A program made the position numbers and the translations under genes. This document shows positions 7,868 through 16,907 of a stretch of DNA of 64,000 nt, piece after piece. The notes beneath the pieces are model-generated. The model worked only from the letters and a program-made list of their open reading frames with translations. It was not told where the DNA came from and ran no database searches. How positions within the stretch are numbered: the stretch's first letter is position 1; the number at the start of each line of letters is the position of its first letter. Source of the DNA: an uncultured Corynebacterium sp. (GTDB lineage: Bacteria > Actinomycetota > Actinomycetes > Mycobacteriales > Mycobacteriaceae). Location: the NCBI RefSeq assembly GCF_946221105.1, contig NZ_CAMICL010000002.1, positions 26,929 to 90,928 on the forward strand, read 5' to 3'.

Positions 7868-9213
7868 GCGCGGCTCCTCTGCGTGGTCAGTGAGATCAGG
7901 CCCAGCACGATGATCCAGCCGGTCAGCGTGGCAAGGCCCATGCGGTATTCCGGAAGAATACCCATCAGGACGAGCACGAGGACGAAAAACGCGATGCAAA
8001 TCCAGTTGGCCGCCGGGTAGAGCGGGGCGGGGAAGGTCGCGCTTTTGAACTTTTTGCGGAAGTTCAGGTGCGATACACAAATGCCCGCCCAGGTGATCAG
8101 CTCGGTGCCGACGATGATCGCCAGCAGCACCGCGAAGATTTTGCCTTCGAAGAAGAAGTTCAGGATGACCACGGTGCCCATCAGGGCGGCGTCGAAAAGC
8201 AAGGCCTTGGTGGGCAGCCCTTTCGCGCTGGTGGCGGCGAACGCGCGGGGCGCCTGGCCGTTGCGCGCGAGGTCGCGCAGCATGCGCGCACCCGAGTACG
8301 TCATGGTGTTGAGCACCGAGAACACCGCCACCACGATGACCACGTTGAGCGCGGTGGCGGCCGGGCCGAAGCCCACGCCGGCGAGCACGCGGATGAACGG
8401 GCTTTCGTTCGTTTCCTGCTCGTTCCACGGCGCGAGCAGCAAAATGGTGCCGATGCCGCCGAGGTAGAACACCAGAATGCGCCACACCACGGAGTTCACG
8501 GCGCGCGGGATGGCCGCTTTCGGGTTGTCCGCCTCGCCGGCGGCGGTGCCGATGGACATGATGCCGCCGAATGTGAACGTCACCGCCACCAGGGCGAACA
8601 GCACGCCGGAGAGGCCGTTGGGCATGAACCCGCCGTGCTCGGTGATGTTGGAAAACCCGATCGCCTCGTCCGGGCCGAGACCCACCACGAGCGCAAACCC
8701 GAGCACGATCATGAGCACAAGAGCTGCGACCTTGATCAAGGACAGCCAGTATTCCGTCGCGGCGAACACCCGCACGTTGAACAGGTTCAACACCACCACC
8801 AGCAGCAGCGTCACCAGCGCGGTGACCCAGTGCGGCAGCCCGGGGAACCAGTAGTCCAAAAAGGTGCCCATGGCGGTCAGCTCCAGCATGCCCACCACGA
8901 CGGTGGTGAACCACCAGTTCCAGCCGGTGATGAAGCCGGCCACCGGCCCGATGAACGCGCGCGAGTACGCCGCGAACGACCCGGAGACGGGGTGCTCGAC
9001 CGCCATCTCGCCGAGCATGCGCATGAGGAAGTACACGATCACCCCGACGAGCGCGAACGAGATCAGCACCGCCGGCCCGGCGTACTGGATCGATCCGGCG
9101 GAGCCCAAAAACAGGCCCGTGCCTATCGACGAACCAAAGGCAATCATCATCAATTGCCTACTCTTGACGCTCCTGTTCAGCCCCTGTTCTTGCAGGCTGT
9201 CGTTCTGGCTCAC
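7864..9213 (-). CDS. Amino acid permease (APC superfamily)
   Basis: A 449-aa transporter with about 12 membrane segments. The substrate-binding first helix reads MMIAFGSSIGTGLFLGSAGS (about 22-41), followed by EMAVEHPVSGSFAAYSRAFI. This is the amino-acid transporter (LysP/AroP/AnsP-like) branch. It starts with GTG at 9213, 3 nt after the thioesterase stop, and ends overlapping the aminotransferase start, so it is co-translated with both. Uptake of an aromatic amino acid would suit the cassette but is inferred. Confidence 0.85.
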   Translation of the reverse strand: MSQNDSLQEQGLNRSVKSRQLMMIAFGSSIGTGLFLGSAGSIQYAGPAVLISFALVGVIVYFLMRMLGEMAVEHPVSGSFAAYSRAFIGPVAGFITGWNWWFTTVVVGMLELTAMGTFLDYWFPGLPHWVTALVTLLLVVVLNLFNVRVFAATEYWLSLIKVAALVLMIVLGFALVVGLGPDEAIGFSNITEHGGFMPNGLSGVLFALVAVTFTFGGIMSIGTAAGEADNPKAAIPRAVNSVVWRILVFYLGGIGTILLLAPWNEQETNESPFIRVLAGVGFGPAATALNVVIVVAVFSVLNTMTYSGARMLRDLARNGQAPRAFAATSAKGLPTKALLFDAALMGTVVILNFFFEGKIFAVLLAIIVGTELITWAGICVSHLNFRKKFKSATFPAPLYPAANWICIAFFVLVLVLMGILPEYRMGLATLTGWIIVLGLISLTTQRSRA

Positions 9214-9216
9214 GGT

Positions 9217-9663
9217 TTAGTTTCCTGTCGGTGGTCGGGAGGTGGTGCGGGACATGCCGCGGAATTCGGCGATGGCGGTGTCGCCGTCGTAAAGCGTGAC
9301 GTCCGAAAGCCCGTTTTTGCCCCACGTGTGGCGCTCGCGTGCAACCCCGCGGATGGTGCGGCCCATCTTCGCCGGGGCGAGGAAGATGATCTCGGACTGC
9401 GCGCTGACGGTCGGGTCGGTGCGCCGCGAGTTGCACGCGCCGCCGAACAGCGCGTCGGCGAAAGTGAACAGCACGCCGCCCTGGCACACGCCGAAGCCGT
9501 TGGCGTGGCGCGCCTCCACCGTGAACTCGCCCTCGGCCAGGCCCGGCTCAAGGCGTGTGATGGTGGCGCCGAGGTACTCCAGGGTGGCGTCGTTGTCGAA
9601 CATGGATTTCGCGTGCTCGAGGTCGGGGGTGAAATCCACCGACGGGGCGTAGCGCTCGTACAT
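9217..9663 (-). CDS. PaaI-type hotdog thioesterase
   Basis: A 148-aa single hotdog domain. The catalytic region HANGFGVCQGGVLFTFADAL (about 65-84, with the N/G-VCQGG loop and Asp) is characteristic of PaaI-like acyl-CoA thioesterases. It heads the minus-strand cassette with the permease, aminotransferase and MHS transporter. Hydrolysis of an aromatic acyl-CoA such as phenylacetyl-CoA would fit, but no paa genes are present. ATG 9663 follows GGAATAAGG. Confidence 0.82.
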   Translation of the reverse strand: MYERYAPSVDFTPDLEHAKSMFDNDATLEYLGATITRLEPGLAEGEFTVEARHANGFGVCQGGVLFTFADALFGGACNSRRTDPTVSAQSEIIFLAPAKMGRTIRGVARERHTWGKNGLSDVTLYDGDTAIAEFRGMSRTTSRPPTGN

Positions 9664-9687
9664 CCTTATTCCTTCCCGTATGCGTGA

Positions 9688-9717
9688 AGCCGGGGCAGCT
9701 TAACTGCTGCCCCGGCT
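9688..9717 (-). terminator. Hairpin after prs
   Basis: A perfect 12-bp GC-rich stem (9688-9699 with 9706-9717) and a 6-nt loop just 3' of prs on the minus strand. The trailing T-run is weak (TTCAC), so it may pause or terminate with help. Confidence 0.6.
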
Positions 9718-9739
9718 GAATCCCGGCGAACCGCGGCGT

Positions 9740-10717
9740 TTACGCCTGGCCCTCGAACAGGGTGGTCACGGAGCCGTTTTCGAAGATCTCGTGGATCGTC
9801 TTGGCCAAAAGCGGCGCAATGGACAGCACCGTGAGGTTGCTCCAGCCTTCGGTGTCCTGCGGCAGGGTGTCGGTGGTGATGACTTCCTCGGCGCCGCAGT
9901 CGCTGAGGCGCTCGCGGGCCGGGTCGGAGAACACGCCGTGGGTGCAGGCGATGACCACGGACTTCGCGCCGGCCTCCTTGAGCACGCCGACGGCGCCGGC
10001 GATGGTGCCGCCGGTGTCGATCATGTCGTCCATGAGGACGCAGTCCTTGCCGTCGACATCGCCGACGACGCGGTTGGACACGACCTTATTCGCGGCGTCG
10101 ATGTCGCGGGTCTTGTGCACGAACGCCATGGGCGCGTCGCCGAGCATGTTGGCCCACTTCTCCGCCGACTTCACGCGGCCGGCGTCGGGGGAGACCACGA
10201 CGAGGTTGTCCAGCGGGTACTTGGACTTGATGTAGTCCACCAGGATCGGCTGGGCGTGCATGTGGTCCACCGGACCGTCGAAGAAGCCCTGGATCTGGTC
10301 GGTGTGCAGGTCCACGGACACGATGCGGTCGGCGCCGGCGGCGGTGAGCAGGTCCGCGATCAGGCGGGCGGAGATCGGCTCGCGGCCGCGGTGCTTCTTG
10401 TCCTGGCGGGCGTACGGGTAGAACGGCAGGATCGCGGTGATGCGCTTGGCGGAGCCGCGCTTGAGCGCGTCGATCATGATCAGCTGTTCCATCAGCCACT
10501 TGTTCAGCGGCTGGGCGTGGGACTGCATGACAAAGCAGTCGGCGCCGCGGACGGACTCTTCGAAGCGGATGAAGATCTCGCCGTTGGCGAAGTCGCGCGC
10601 GGTGGTGGGCACCAGCTCGATGCCGAGCTCCTTGGCCACGGCTTCTGCGAGGGCCGGGTGCGCGCGGCCGGTGAAGACCTTGAGGTCTTTGTGGTTTTCG
10701 GTGGAGTAACCAGTCAT
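9740..10717 (-). CDS. prs: Ribose-phosphate pyrophosphokinase (PRPP synthetase)
   Basis: Makes PRPP from ribose 5-phosphate and ATP for nucleotide, His, Trp and arabinan-precursor synthesis. The 325-aa protein has the flexible-loop HGREPISARLIADLL region, the Mg/ATP site DLHTDQIQGFFDGPVDH (about 142-158) and the PRPP loop VLMDDMIDTGGTIAG (about 232-246). ATG 10717 was chosen; a longer in-frame opening overlaps glmU and lacks homology. glmU ends 4 bp upstream, so the two probably form an operon. Confidence 0.96.
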   Translation of the reverse strand: MTGYSTENHKDLKVFTGRAHPALAEAVAKELGIELVPTTARDFANGEIFIRFEESVRGADCFVMQSHAQPLNKWLMEQLIMIDALKRGSAKRITAILPFYPYARQDKKHRGREPISARLIADLLTAAGADRIVSVDLHTDQIQGFFDGPVDHMHAQPILVDYIKSKYPLDNLVVVSPDAGRVKSAEKWANMLGDAPMAFVHKTRDIDAANKVVSNRVVGDVDGKDCVLMDDMIDTGGTIAGAVGVLKEAGAKSVVIACTHGVFSDPARERLSDCGAEEVITTDTLPQDTEGWSNLTVLSIAPLLAKTIHEIFENGSVTTLFEGQA

Positions 10718-10721
10718 GTAA

Positions 10722-12164
10722 TTAACCCTCTCGCTTCGCGTTTTTTGCTGCTTCAGCCGCTTCGGTGCCCGGGCGGCGGTCTTCCACCCAGCCTTCGATG
10801 TTGCGCTGGCGGCCTTCCTTGATGGCCAGGGCGCCGGCGGGCACATCTTCGGTGACCACTGTACCCGCGCCGGTGTAGGCGCCATCACCGATGTTGACCG
10901 GTGCGACGAACATGGTGTCGGAGCCGGTGCGGCAGTAGTCGCCGATGGTGGTGTGGTGCTTGTTTACGCCGTCGTAGTTGGCAAACACGGAGCTTGCGCC
11001 AATGTTGGAGTGCTTGCCCACGGTGGCGTCGCCGATGTAGGTCAGGTGCGGCACCTTGGAGCCTTCGCCGATCTTGGCGTTCTTGGATTCGACGAAGCCG
11101 CCGAGCTTGCCGCGGGCGCCGAGTTCGGTGCCGGGGCGGATGTAGGTGAACGGGCCGACGGTGGCTTCTTCACCGATGACGCCGAGTTCGCCCTGGGTGC
11201 GCACGACGGTGGCGCGGGCGCCGACTTCCATGTCGGTCAGGGTGGTGTCGGGGCCGATTTCGGCGCCGTCGCCGATGACGGTGGAGCCCCACAGCTGGGT
11301 GTTCGGGTGGATGACCACGTCGCGGCCGATTTCCACCTCGACGCCGATCCAGGTGGTGTCCGGGTCGATCACGGTCGCACCGTTTCGCATCGCCTTCTCG
11401 ACGAGCCTGCGGTTGAGCTCCTTGCCAGCCTCCGCCAGCTGCACTCGGTCGTTCACGCCGGCCAGTTCGCGTGCGTCGGGGGCGGTAAAGGCGGTGACCC
11501 GGAGGCCGTCGCCACGCGCGATGCTCAGCACGTCGGTGATGTAGAACTCGCCCTGGGCGTTGTCCGGGGTGACGCGCGTGAGGGCGTCGCGAAGCACCTT
11601 GCCGTCGAAGGCGAACACGCCGGAGTTGACCTCGCGGACGGCGCGCTGCTCGTCGGTGGCGTCCTTTTCCTCCACGATCTCGAGGACGTCGCCGGCCTCG
11701 CTGCGGATGATGCGGCCGTAGCCGGTGGGGTTGTCGAACTCGAGCGAGAGCACGGTGACCGCTGCGTGCTCGGCCTCATGCTTTTCGACGAGCGCCTGCA
11801 GGGTCTCCGGGGTCAGAAGCGGCACGTCGCCGTTGGTGACCACCACGGTGCCGTCGAAGTCCGGGATGGCGGACAGGCCCACCTGCACGGCGTGGCCGGT
11901 GCCGTTTTGCTCCTCCTGGATGGCCTGGCGGATCTCCACGTGCATCTGTTCGGCGATCTGCTCCACGGCCGGGGCGACCTGGTCGCGCTGGTGGCCGACA
12001 ACCGCAACCAGGTGGTTGGGGTGCACACCGGCGGCTGCGTGCAGGGAGTGGGACAGCAGGCTGCGCCCGCCGATTTCGTGCAGCGTCTTCTGGCGGTCGG
12101 ACTTCATGCGGGTTCCGGCGCCGGCCGCGAGCACGACAACGGCACGTTCGAAGTGGGTAGGCAC
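10722..12164 (-). CDS. glmU: Bifunctional UDP-N-acetylglucosamine pyrophosphorylase/glucosamine-1-phosphate acetyltransferase
   Basis: Makes UDP-GlcNAc for peptidoglycan. The N-terminal uridylyltransferase has VVVLAAGAGTRMKSDRQKTL (about 9-28); the C-terminal left-handed beta helix shows hexapeptide repeats and the acetyl-CoA site PHLTYIGDATVGKHSNIGA. The length of 480 aa is normal. The GTG at 12164 is preceded by AAGGAG at 7 nt and is preferred over an upstream extension. It is followed by prs 4 bp downstream. Confidence 0.96.
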   Translation of the reverse strand: MPTHFERAVVVLAAGAGTRMKSDRQKTLHEIGGRSLLSHSLHAAAGVHPNHLVAVVGHQRDQVAPAVEQIAEQMHVEIRQAIQEEQNGTGHAVQVGLSAIPDFDGTVVVTNGDVPLLTPETLQALVEKHEAEHAAVTVLSLEFDNPTGYGRIIRSEAGDVLEIVEEKDATDEQRAVREVNSGVFAFDGKVLRDALTRVTPDNAQGEFYITDVLSIARGDGLRVTAFTAPDARELAGVNDRVQLAEAGKELNRRLVEKAMRNGATVIDPDTTWIGVEVEIGRDVVIHPNTQLWGSTVIGDGAEIGPDTTLTDMEVGARATVVRTQGELGVIGEEATVGPFTYIRPGTELGARGKLGGFVESKNAKIGEGSKVPHLTYIGDATVGKHSNIGASSVFANYDGVNKHHTTIGDYCRTGSDTMFVAPVNIGDGAYTGAGTVVTEDVPAGALAIKEGRQRNIEGWVEDRRPGTEAAEAAKNAKREG

Positions 12165-12224
12165 TCGAATGCTCCTTGTTTTGTGGGATTTGTAGCGGGT
12201 TTTTGTCGGCAACCAGCATAACGC

Positions 12225-13451
12225 CTAGGCGGCGGCCGCCGAGACTTCTTTCAGGTTCCGCGCGCCGACCACGCCGGCGTAGCCCACCGCAGCCAGGAAG
12301 ATCAGCGCGGCCTGCGGCCCGAGGACTGCAATCGCGGAGGACACCGCGCCGACGACGAGGAGGACCACGCCCATCACCGTGTTGGAGGCACCGGTGATCA
12401 TGGTGCGCTTGTCGCCGTCGGCCATGTCCACCAGGTAGGTCTTGCGGCTCACGCGCACCGCGGTGTGGGCGAGGTTGACCAGGAAAAAGCCCAGCGGCAT
12501 GACCCAGGCGTTCACCGCAGAAGGCGCGAGGCGTGCGCTTGCGACAAGGGCCACGATCACGGTCGAGGCGATACCCGCGGCCCAGGCCATCGTGCTTTTC
12601 GACGACCTGTCGGAAAGCTTGCCCGACACCCTGCCACCCAGCAGCGACGCGCCGCCGGAGGCGATGATGAACGCGCCCAGTCCCGTCAGGTCCGCGCCCT
12701 CGTTGCCGGCCAGCACCACGATGAACGGGGTGGAAAGGGCGGTGACCAGCATCAGCGAGCGCACCACCAGGAACTTCTGCAGGTCCCGGTCGCCCTTAAC
12801 CAGCGCCCACATTTCCTTCATGCTCTGGCCGTCTTTGGACTCCGGTTCGGCTTCCGGCTCGTCGATGCCGCTGAAGACCAGCGATGCCAGCGCCCACGTC
12901 AAAGCACCTCCGGCGAGCAGCGCGGCGATCGTCCACTGCGGCAGGTTGTTCGGCAAAAACGTCAGCAGCAGACCGATCGCGAGCGTGAACGCGCCGGCCA
13001 AGGCGGTGGCGCGGCCGGTGATACTGCCGCGGCGGCCCTTGGAAATCGTGCGCCCCTGCACGTCCTTGCCCGCCAGCGAGCACAACGAGCGAAACAACGC
13101 ATGGGCGGCCAAAAGGATAAGGATGACGGCGCCGAGCGGAGTGCCGTCGAGAAGCAATGCGCTGAGCGCGATGAGCCCCGCGGCGATGGCTTGGCCCCAC
13201 GAACCGATGAGCCACACGCGTTTGCGGGAGCGCTTCGAGGTCACCCACGGGCTCAAAAACGCCTGCGGCAGCATCGAGCCGGATTCGCGGATGGGCACGA
13301 GGAACGAGGTCAGCACCGCCGGCACGCCCGCGGCGCCGAAGAGCCACGGCAGCACCGTCTTCGGAGCGACGATCTGGTCGCCGATGTTTTGCAGGCCGTT
13401 GGACCAGACGAACCGGCGTGCGTTGCGTTCCTCGCGTTGATCGTTAGGCAT
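12225..13451 (-). CDS. MFS transporter
   Basis: A 408-aa, roughly 12-segment major facilitator protein of unknown substrate. Features are GLQNIGDQIVAPKTVLPWLF at the first helix, a charged central loop (DEPEAEPESKDGQSMKEM) and SGKLSDRSSKSTM, matching the 8-9 loop motif. ATG 13451 has TACTAT (plus-strand 13459-13464) ending 7 nt upstream and no Shine-Dalgarno, so it is probably leaderless. It diverges from the multicopper oxidase. Confidence 0.75.
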   Translation of the reverse strand: MPNDQREERNARRFVWSNGLQNIGDQIVAPKTVLPWLFGAAGVPAVLTSFLVPIRESGSMLPQAFLSPWVTSKRSRKRVWLIGSWGQAIAAGLIALSALLLDGTPLGAVILILLAAHALFRSLCSLAGKDVQGRTISKGRRGSITGRATALAGAFTLAIGLLLTFLPNNLPQWTIAALLAGGALTWALASLVFSGIDEPEAEPESKDGQSMKEMWALVKGDRDLQKFLVVRSLMLVTALSTPFIVVLAGNEGADLTGLGAFIIASGGASLLGGRVSGKLSDRSSKSTMAWAAGIASTVIVALVASARLAPSAVNAWVMPLGFFLVNLAHTAVRVSRKTYLVDMADGDKRTMITGASNTVMGVVLLVVGAVSSAIAVLGPQAALIFLAAVGYAGVVGARNLKEVSAAAA

Positions 13452-13501
13452 ACAGCGGATAGTAGGGTCGAAAGAGAGTATCAGCGAACCGGGAGGCGGA
13501 C

Positions 13502-14998
13502 ATGGCAATGAGCAGACGCACATTCTTCAGGGGCACACTTCTTGCGACGGCAGCGCTGGCCGCAGCAGCCACGGGTACGGCGTGCTCGACGTCCTCGCAG
13601 ACCAAACCGCTGGGCGCTGACGAAAAGGCGCGCCCGCTTCGCATTCCGCCGCTGTACGAGGGCGAGCTGGACGGCAACGTGCGCCGGTTCGAGCTGACCG
13701 CGCAGGAAGGCGAGTTCGAGATCGTGCCCGGCACGATGACCAAGACCTGGGGCTTCAACGGCCCGTACCAGGGCCCGACGCTGTACATGCGCCGCGGCGA
13801 GGAAATCGACATGACGGTGCACAACGAGCTGCCGGAGCCGACGGTTGTGCACTGGCACGGCATGCACCTGCCTGCGACCGCCGACGGCGGGCCGGCGCTC
13901 ATGTTCGACCCGGGTGAGTCCTGGTCACCGTCGTGGACCGTGGACCAGCCGGCGGCGACCTGCTGGTACCACCCGCACCCGCACGAAAAGTCCGCTGTCC
14001 ACGCCTACCGCGGACTGGCCGGGGGCATCGTGCTTGACGACGACACTTCCGCCTTCCCCGGCCTCCCCAATGAGTACGGGGTAGACGACATCCCCGTGAT
14101 CATCACCGACGCCAACTTCACCGAAGACGGCCAGCTGGACGAGGATAACGGCTGGGTCGGCTCCACCGTCATGGTCAACGGCATGACCAAGCCGCGCTTC
14201 GAAGCGACCACCCGTCGCGTGCGCCTGCGCGTGCTCAACGGCGCGACGATGCGCTTCCACCACCTGTCCTTGGGCAAGCCGTTCCACGTGGTGGCCACGG
14301 ACCAGGGTTTCCTGGACGCGCCGGTCGAGGTCGACGGCGTACTGCTCAGCGCCGGCGAGCGCGTTGAGATCGTGGTGGACCTGGAGCCGGGCAAGGACTT
14401 GAAGCTGCGCAGCGACGGTGTCCCGGACCTCGGCGGCATGCCGGACAAGGAAACCGCGGAGATGTTCGGCTTCACCGACAAGTTCGACCTGCTCGAGATC
14501 GCAGCGCCGTCGGACGAGGCCCCCGAAGTGTCTGAGCTTACGGATTCGCTGGTGCCGTTCGAGGTGCCTGACGCGGACTCTGTCGAGGTGGAGCGCGAGT
14601 TCCGCCTCAACGGTGTGGAGATCAACGGCAAGACCATGGACATGACGCGCGTGGACTTCACCGTGGACCACAAGGGTCCGGAGATCTGGCACGTGACCAA
14701 CGAGAACGAGGACATGGCCCACAACTTCCACATCCACGACGCGCGCTTTGCCGTCATCGGCGTGGAAAACGGCGAGTTGGAGTTCACCACCGGCTGGCAC
14801 GACACGATCACCGTCCCGCCGCTGGCCACGGTGAGCCTGCTCGTGGAGATGGGCTACTACCCGGACCCGAGCCTGGCGTACATGTACCACTGCCACATGC
14901 TCAACCACGAGGACCAGGGGATGATGGGCCAGTTTGTCATCGTCGAGCCTGGCCAGGAAGCTGACCTGGATCTGCCCGCCGGCCACGGTGGGCACTAG
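13502..14998 (+). CDS. Tat-exported multicopper oxidase
   Basis: A 498-aa three-cupredoxin oxidase acting outside the membrane. The N-terminus has a twin-arginine motif (SRRTFFRG), a hydrophobic stretch and a possible lipobox (TACS, Cys about 29). All four copper motifs are present: HWHGMH, WYHPHPH, NFHIHDARF and YHCHMLNHEDQGMM, with a Met axial ligand typical of CueO-type cuprous oxidases. A copper-tolerance role is inferred; no copper ATPase or regulator is adjacent. GGGAGG precedes ATG 13502. Confidence 0.9.
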   Translation: MAMSRRTFFRGTLLATAALAAAATGTACSTSSQTKPLGADEKARPLRIPPLYEGELDGNVRRFELTAQEGEFEIVPGTMTKTWGFNGPYQGPTLYMRRGEEIDMTVHNELPEPTVVHWHGMHLPATADGGPALMFDPGESWSPSWTVDQPAATCWYHPHPHEKSAVHAYRGLAGGIVLDDDTSAFPGLPNEYGVDDIPVIITDANFTEDGQLDEDNGWVGSTVMVNGMTKPRFEATTRRVRLRVLNGATMRFHHLSLGKPFHVVATDQGFLDAPVEVDGVLLSAGERVEIVVDLEPGKDLKLRSDGVPDLGGMPDKETAEMFGFTDKFDLLEIAAPSDEAPEVSELTDSLVPFEVPDADSVEVEREFRLNGVEINGKTMDMTRVDFTVDHKGPEIWHVTNENEDMAHNFHIHDARFAVIGVENGELEFTTGWHDTITVPPLATVSLLVEMGYYPDPSLAYMYHCHMLNHEDQGMMGQFVIVEPGQEADLDLPAGHGGH

Positions 14999-15024
14999 CG
15001 GGCAGGGGGGAGCGGCGGCGGGGT

Positions 15025-16824
15025 TTAGCCGCGCACGTTGTGGCCGATGACTGCTGGCAGGAGCAGGGGAGCGTCGCCTAGCAGCGCCTTGAGGTTGCCG
15101 TCGCGCTCCACCGCACTGGTGACGGTGCGGACCTTCGAGCCTGACTTGTCGCGACCGCGGCCCCGGTTGGCGCCAGCAGCCATGGGTCCTGCGGCCACGG
15201 CACCGCCGCGTGCGCCGTTGGTGTTCTGGTTACCAGCCGCGCCTGCGGCGGCATACGACGAGCTTGCGCCAGCGTTGCCGAAAGCGGAACCCGTGCCGCC
15301 ACCGAAGCCTGCACCATTGCCACCTGGGCGCATGCCATTGGCGCCGAGGCTGCCAGCGCGACGATTGCCCGCCGCGGAACCAGCGCTGCCAAAACCTGCG
15401 CCGGCGCCGGCGCCGGCGCCGGCACCGGCACCGGCACCGCGGCCGCTTCCCACGCCCGGCCGAGCGCCGTTTGCGGCCCCCGCGCCAGCGCCATGACCTT
15501 GCGCCGCGCCTACGCCACGGCTCCCTGCAGGGCCGCTACCCGGAGCGAGGCCAACTCCTGCCGCGCCAGTGCCAGGCGCTGCACCGGAGCCGGAGGCGCT
15601 GATGCCGCTTGCGGGCAGGCCTACGGTGCCAGAGCCGCCGTTGGCGGTGGGAGTGAGGGAAGTGACGGGTGCAGTGGCACCGCCCGTCGGCAAGCTGCCT
15701 GCTGCTGGCGGCGCCGGCGGGGCGAGCACCGCGGATGCCGATTGGGTTGGCGCTGCGCCTGCCGCGATGCGCTCAAAGGTTTCGGGCGTGGGGCGGCCGT
15801 ACTGCTGGATGACTTCCGCGGGCGACTTCGCGTGTGCGAGATCGGCGAAACCGCGGCTGGCCAGCACGTCGCGAAGCCCTCGCGGCAGCTCGGTCGGTGT
15901 GTACGACGTTTCGGCCGGAGCTGGCACATCGGTGCTCGCGTAGGGGGTCGAAGGCACGCTACCGGCGTCGGGCAGCAGCCGGTTAAAGATTGGGATCGCC
16001 GGCACCAACCCAGCCGTGACACGGGCGGGGTAGGAAGCCAGGTATTGCGCCTCGATCATCTTTTTCGCCGCTGGATGGATCGCCGCGGCGTACGCGGCTG
16101 CCGACGCAGCGGCAAACATCCGTTCCGAGTCCGCCGCCATACCGAGCGCCTGCGTGTGATTGGCAAGCGAAAACGAGTTAGCAACGTACCCGAGCCCGGC
16201 ATTCTGAATCTGGGTGACTTTCTTCATCGCCTTTTCAATCCAGATCGTGTCCGCCGAGGAACTCAACGCATGCTGAACCCCGTTGAGTGCCTCCATGGCA
16301 TCTGCGATGAGCCGCGCATTGGAATACCAAAAATCCGACGCCAGATACGCCAGGGGCGTATTGGTTGCGCTCAGCTTCATATCTGCACCGAGCAGGGACG
16401 ACTCCGAAGCGGTGACCACGGCCGCATTGTTAAACGTGTTCGTCTTCGGATCCGCTGCCTTGAGCTGCTGGAACCCCTGCGAGTACAGCGGCGTCAGCGC
16501 CGCGGCAGGCTTGCCGAGCGGCGCCAGCAGCGAGCCCATCATCCCGGAGAACGACTCATCCGTCTGCTGCGTGTTAGTTAGGGCAAGCCACAGGTTGTCC
16601 GCGGTGTGCTTCAGATACAGCGCGATCGCTTGATTCGCTTCCGGTGCCCGCTCGTCGCCGATCGGGCTGAGACGCTCGCCCGCTTCGTCCAAGCCTCCCG
16701 CGTTGGAGAAACTGGTGAGGGAAATCCTCTGAGTGAGACGGTGGTTGTTAGTGAGACTTTTGCCTATTTCTCGTAGCTGTTCAACAGCACGGAAGACTGC
16801 ATCAGTATCGATCGAAATCTTCAT
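15025..16824 (-). CDS. Large Gly/Ala-rich protein with helical N-terminus
   Basis: A 599-aa protein in two parts. Residues 1-300 are mostly alpha-helical (MKISIDTDAVFRAVEQLREI; LYLKHTADNLWLALTNTQQ), reminiscent of ESX/WXG100- or PPE-like helical hairpins, though no WXG or secretion motif is certain. Residues 340-560 are low-complexity Gly/Ala/Ser/Pro, including a GAGAGAG run encoded by hexamer repeats. A short conserved-looking tail ends ALLGDAPLLLPAVIGHN. No signal peptide. It follows a DUF3558 lipoprotein gene on the same strand. Function unknown. Confidence 0.6.
   Translation of the reverse strand: MKISIDTDAVFRAVEQLREIGKSLTNNHRLTQRISLTSFSNAGGLDEAGERLSPIGDERAPEANQAIALYLKHTADNLWLALTNTQQTDESFSGMMGSLLAPLGKPAAALTPLYSQGFQQLKAADPKTNTFNNAAVVTASESSLLGADMKLSATNTPLAYLASDFWYSNARLIADAMEALNGVQHALSSSADTIWIEKAMKKVTQIQNAGLGYVANSFSLANHTQALGMAADSERMFAAASAAAYAAAIHPAAKKMIEAQYLASYPARVTAGLVPAIPIFNRLLPDAGSVPSTPYASTDVPAPAETSYTPTELPRGLRDVLASRGFADLAHAKSPAEVIQQYGRPTPETFERIAAGAAPTQSASAVLAPPAPPAAGSLPTGGATAPVTSLTPTANGGSGTVGLPASGISASGSGAAPGTGAAGVGLAPGSGPAGSRGVGAAQGHGAGAGAANGARPGVGSGRGAGAGAGAGAGAGAGFGSAGSAAGNRRAGSLGANGMRPGGNGAGFGGGTGSAFGNAGASSSYAAAGAAGNQNTNGARGGAVAAGPMAAGANRGRGRDKSGSKVRTVTSAVERDGNLKALLGDAPLLLPAVIGHNVRG
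15398..15439. repeat. Hexanucleotide microsatellite, 7 units
   Basis: Four GCGCCG units followed by three GCACCG units in perfect tandem, within the Gly/Ala coding region. Slippage by whole units would change protein length without shifting frame. Confidence 0.85.
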
Positions 16825-16907
16825 TTGACCCCCATTGGTTGTAGTGCTTGGGGCCACCGTAACTTCGACAACAAGAACTCAAAAGAGTTTGTCCACTGAA
16901 ATGGACA

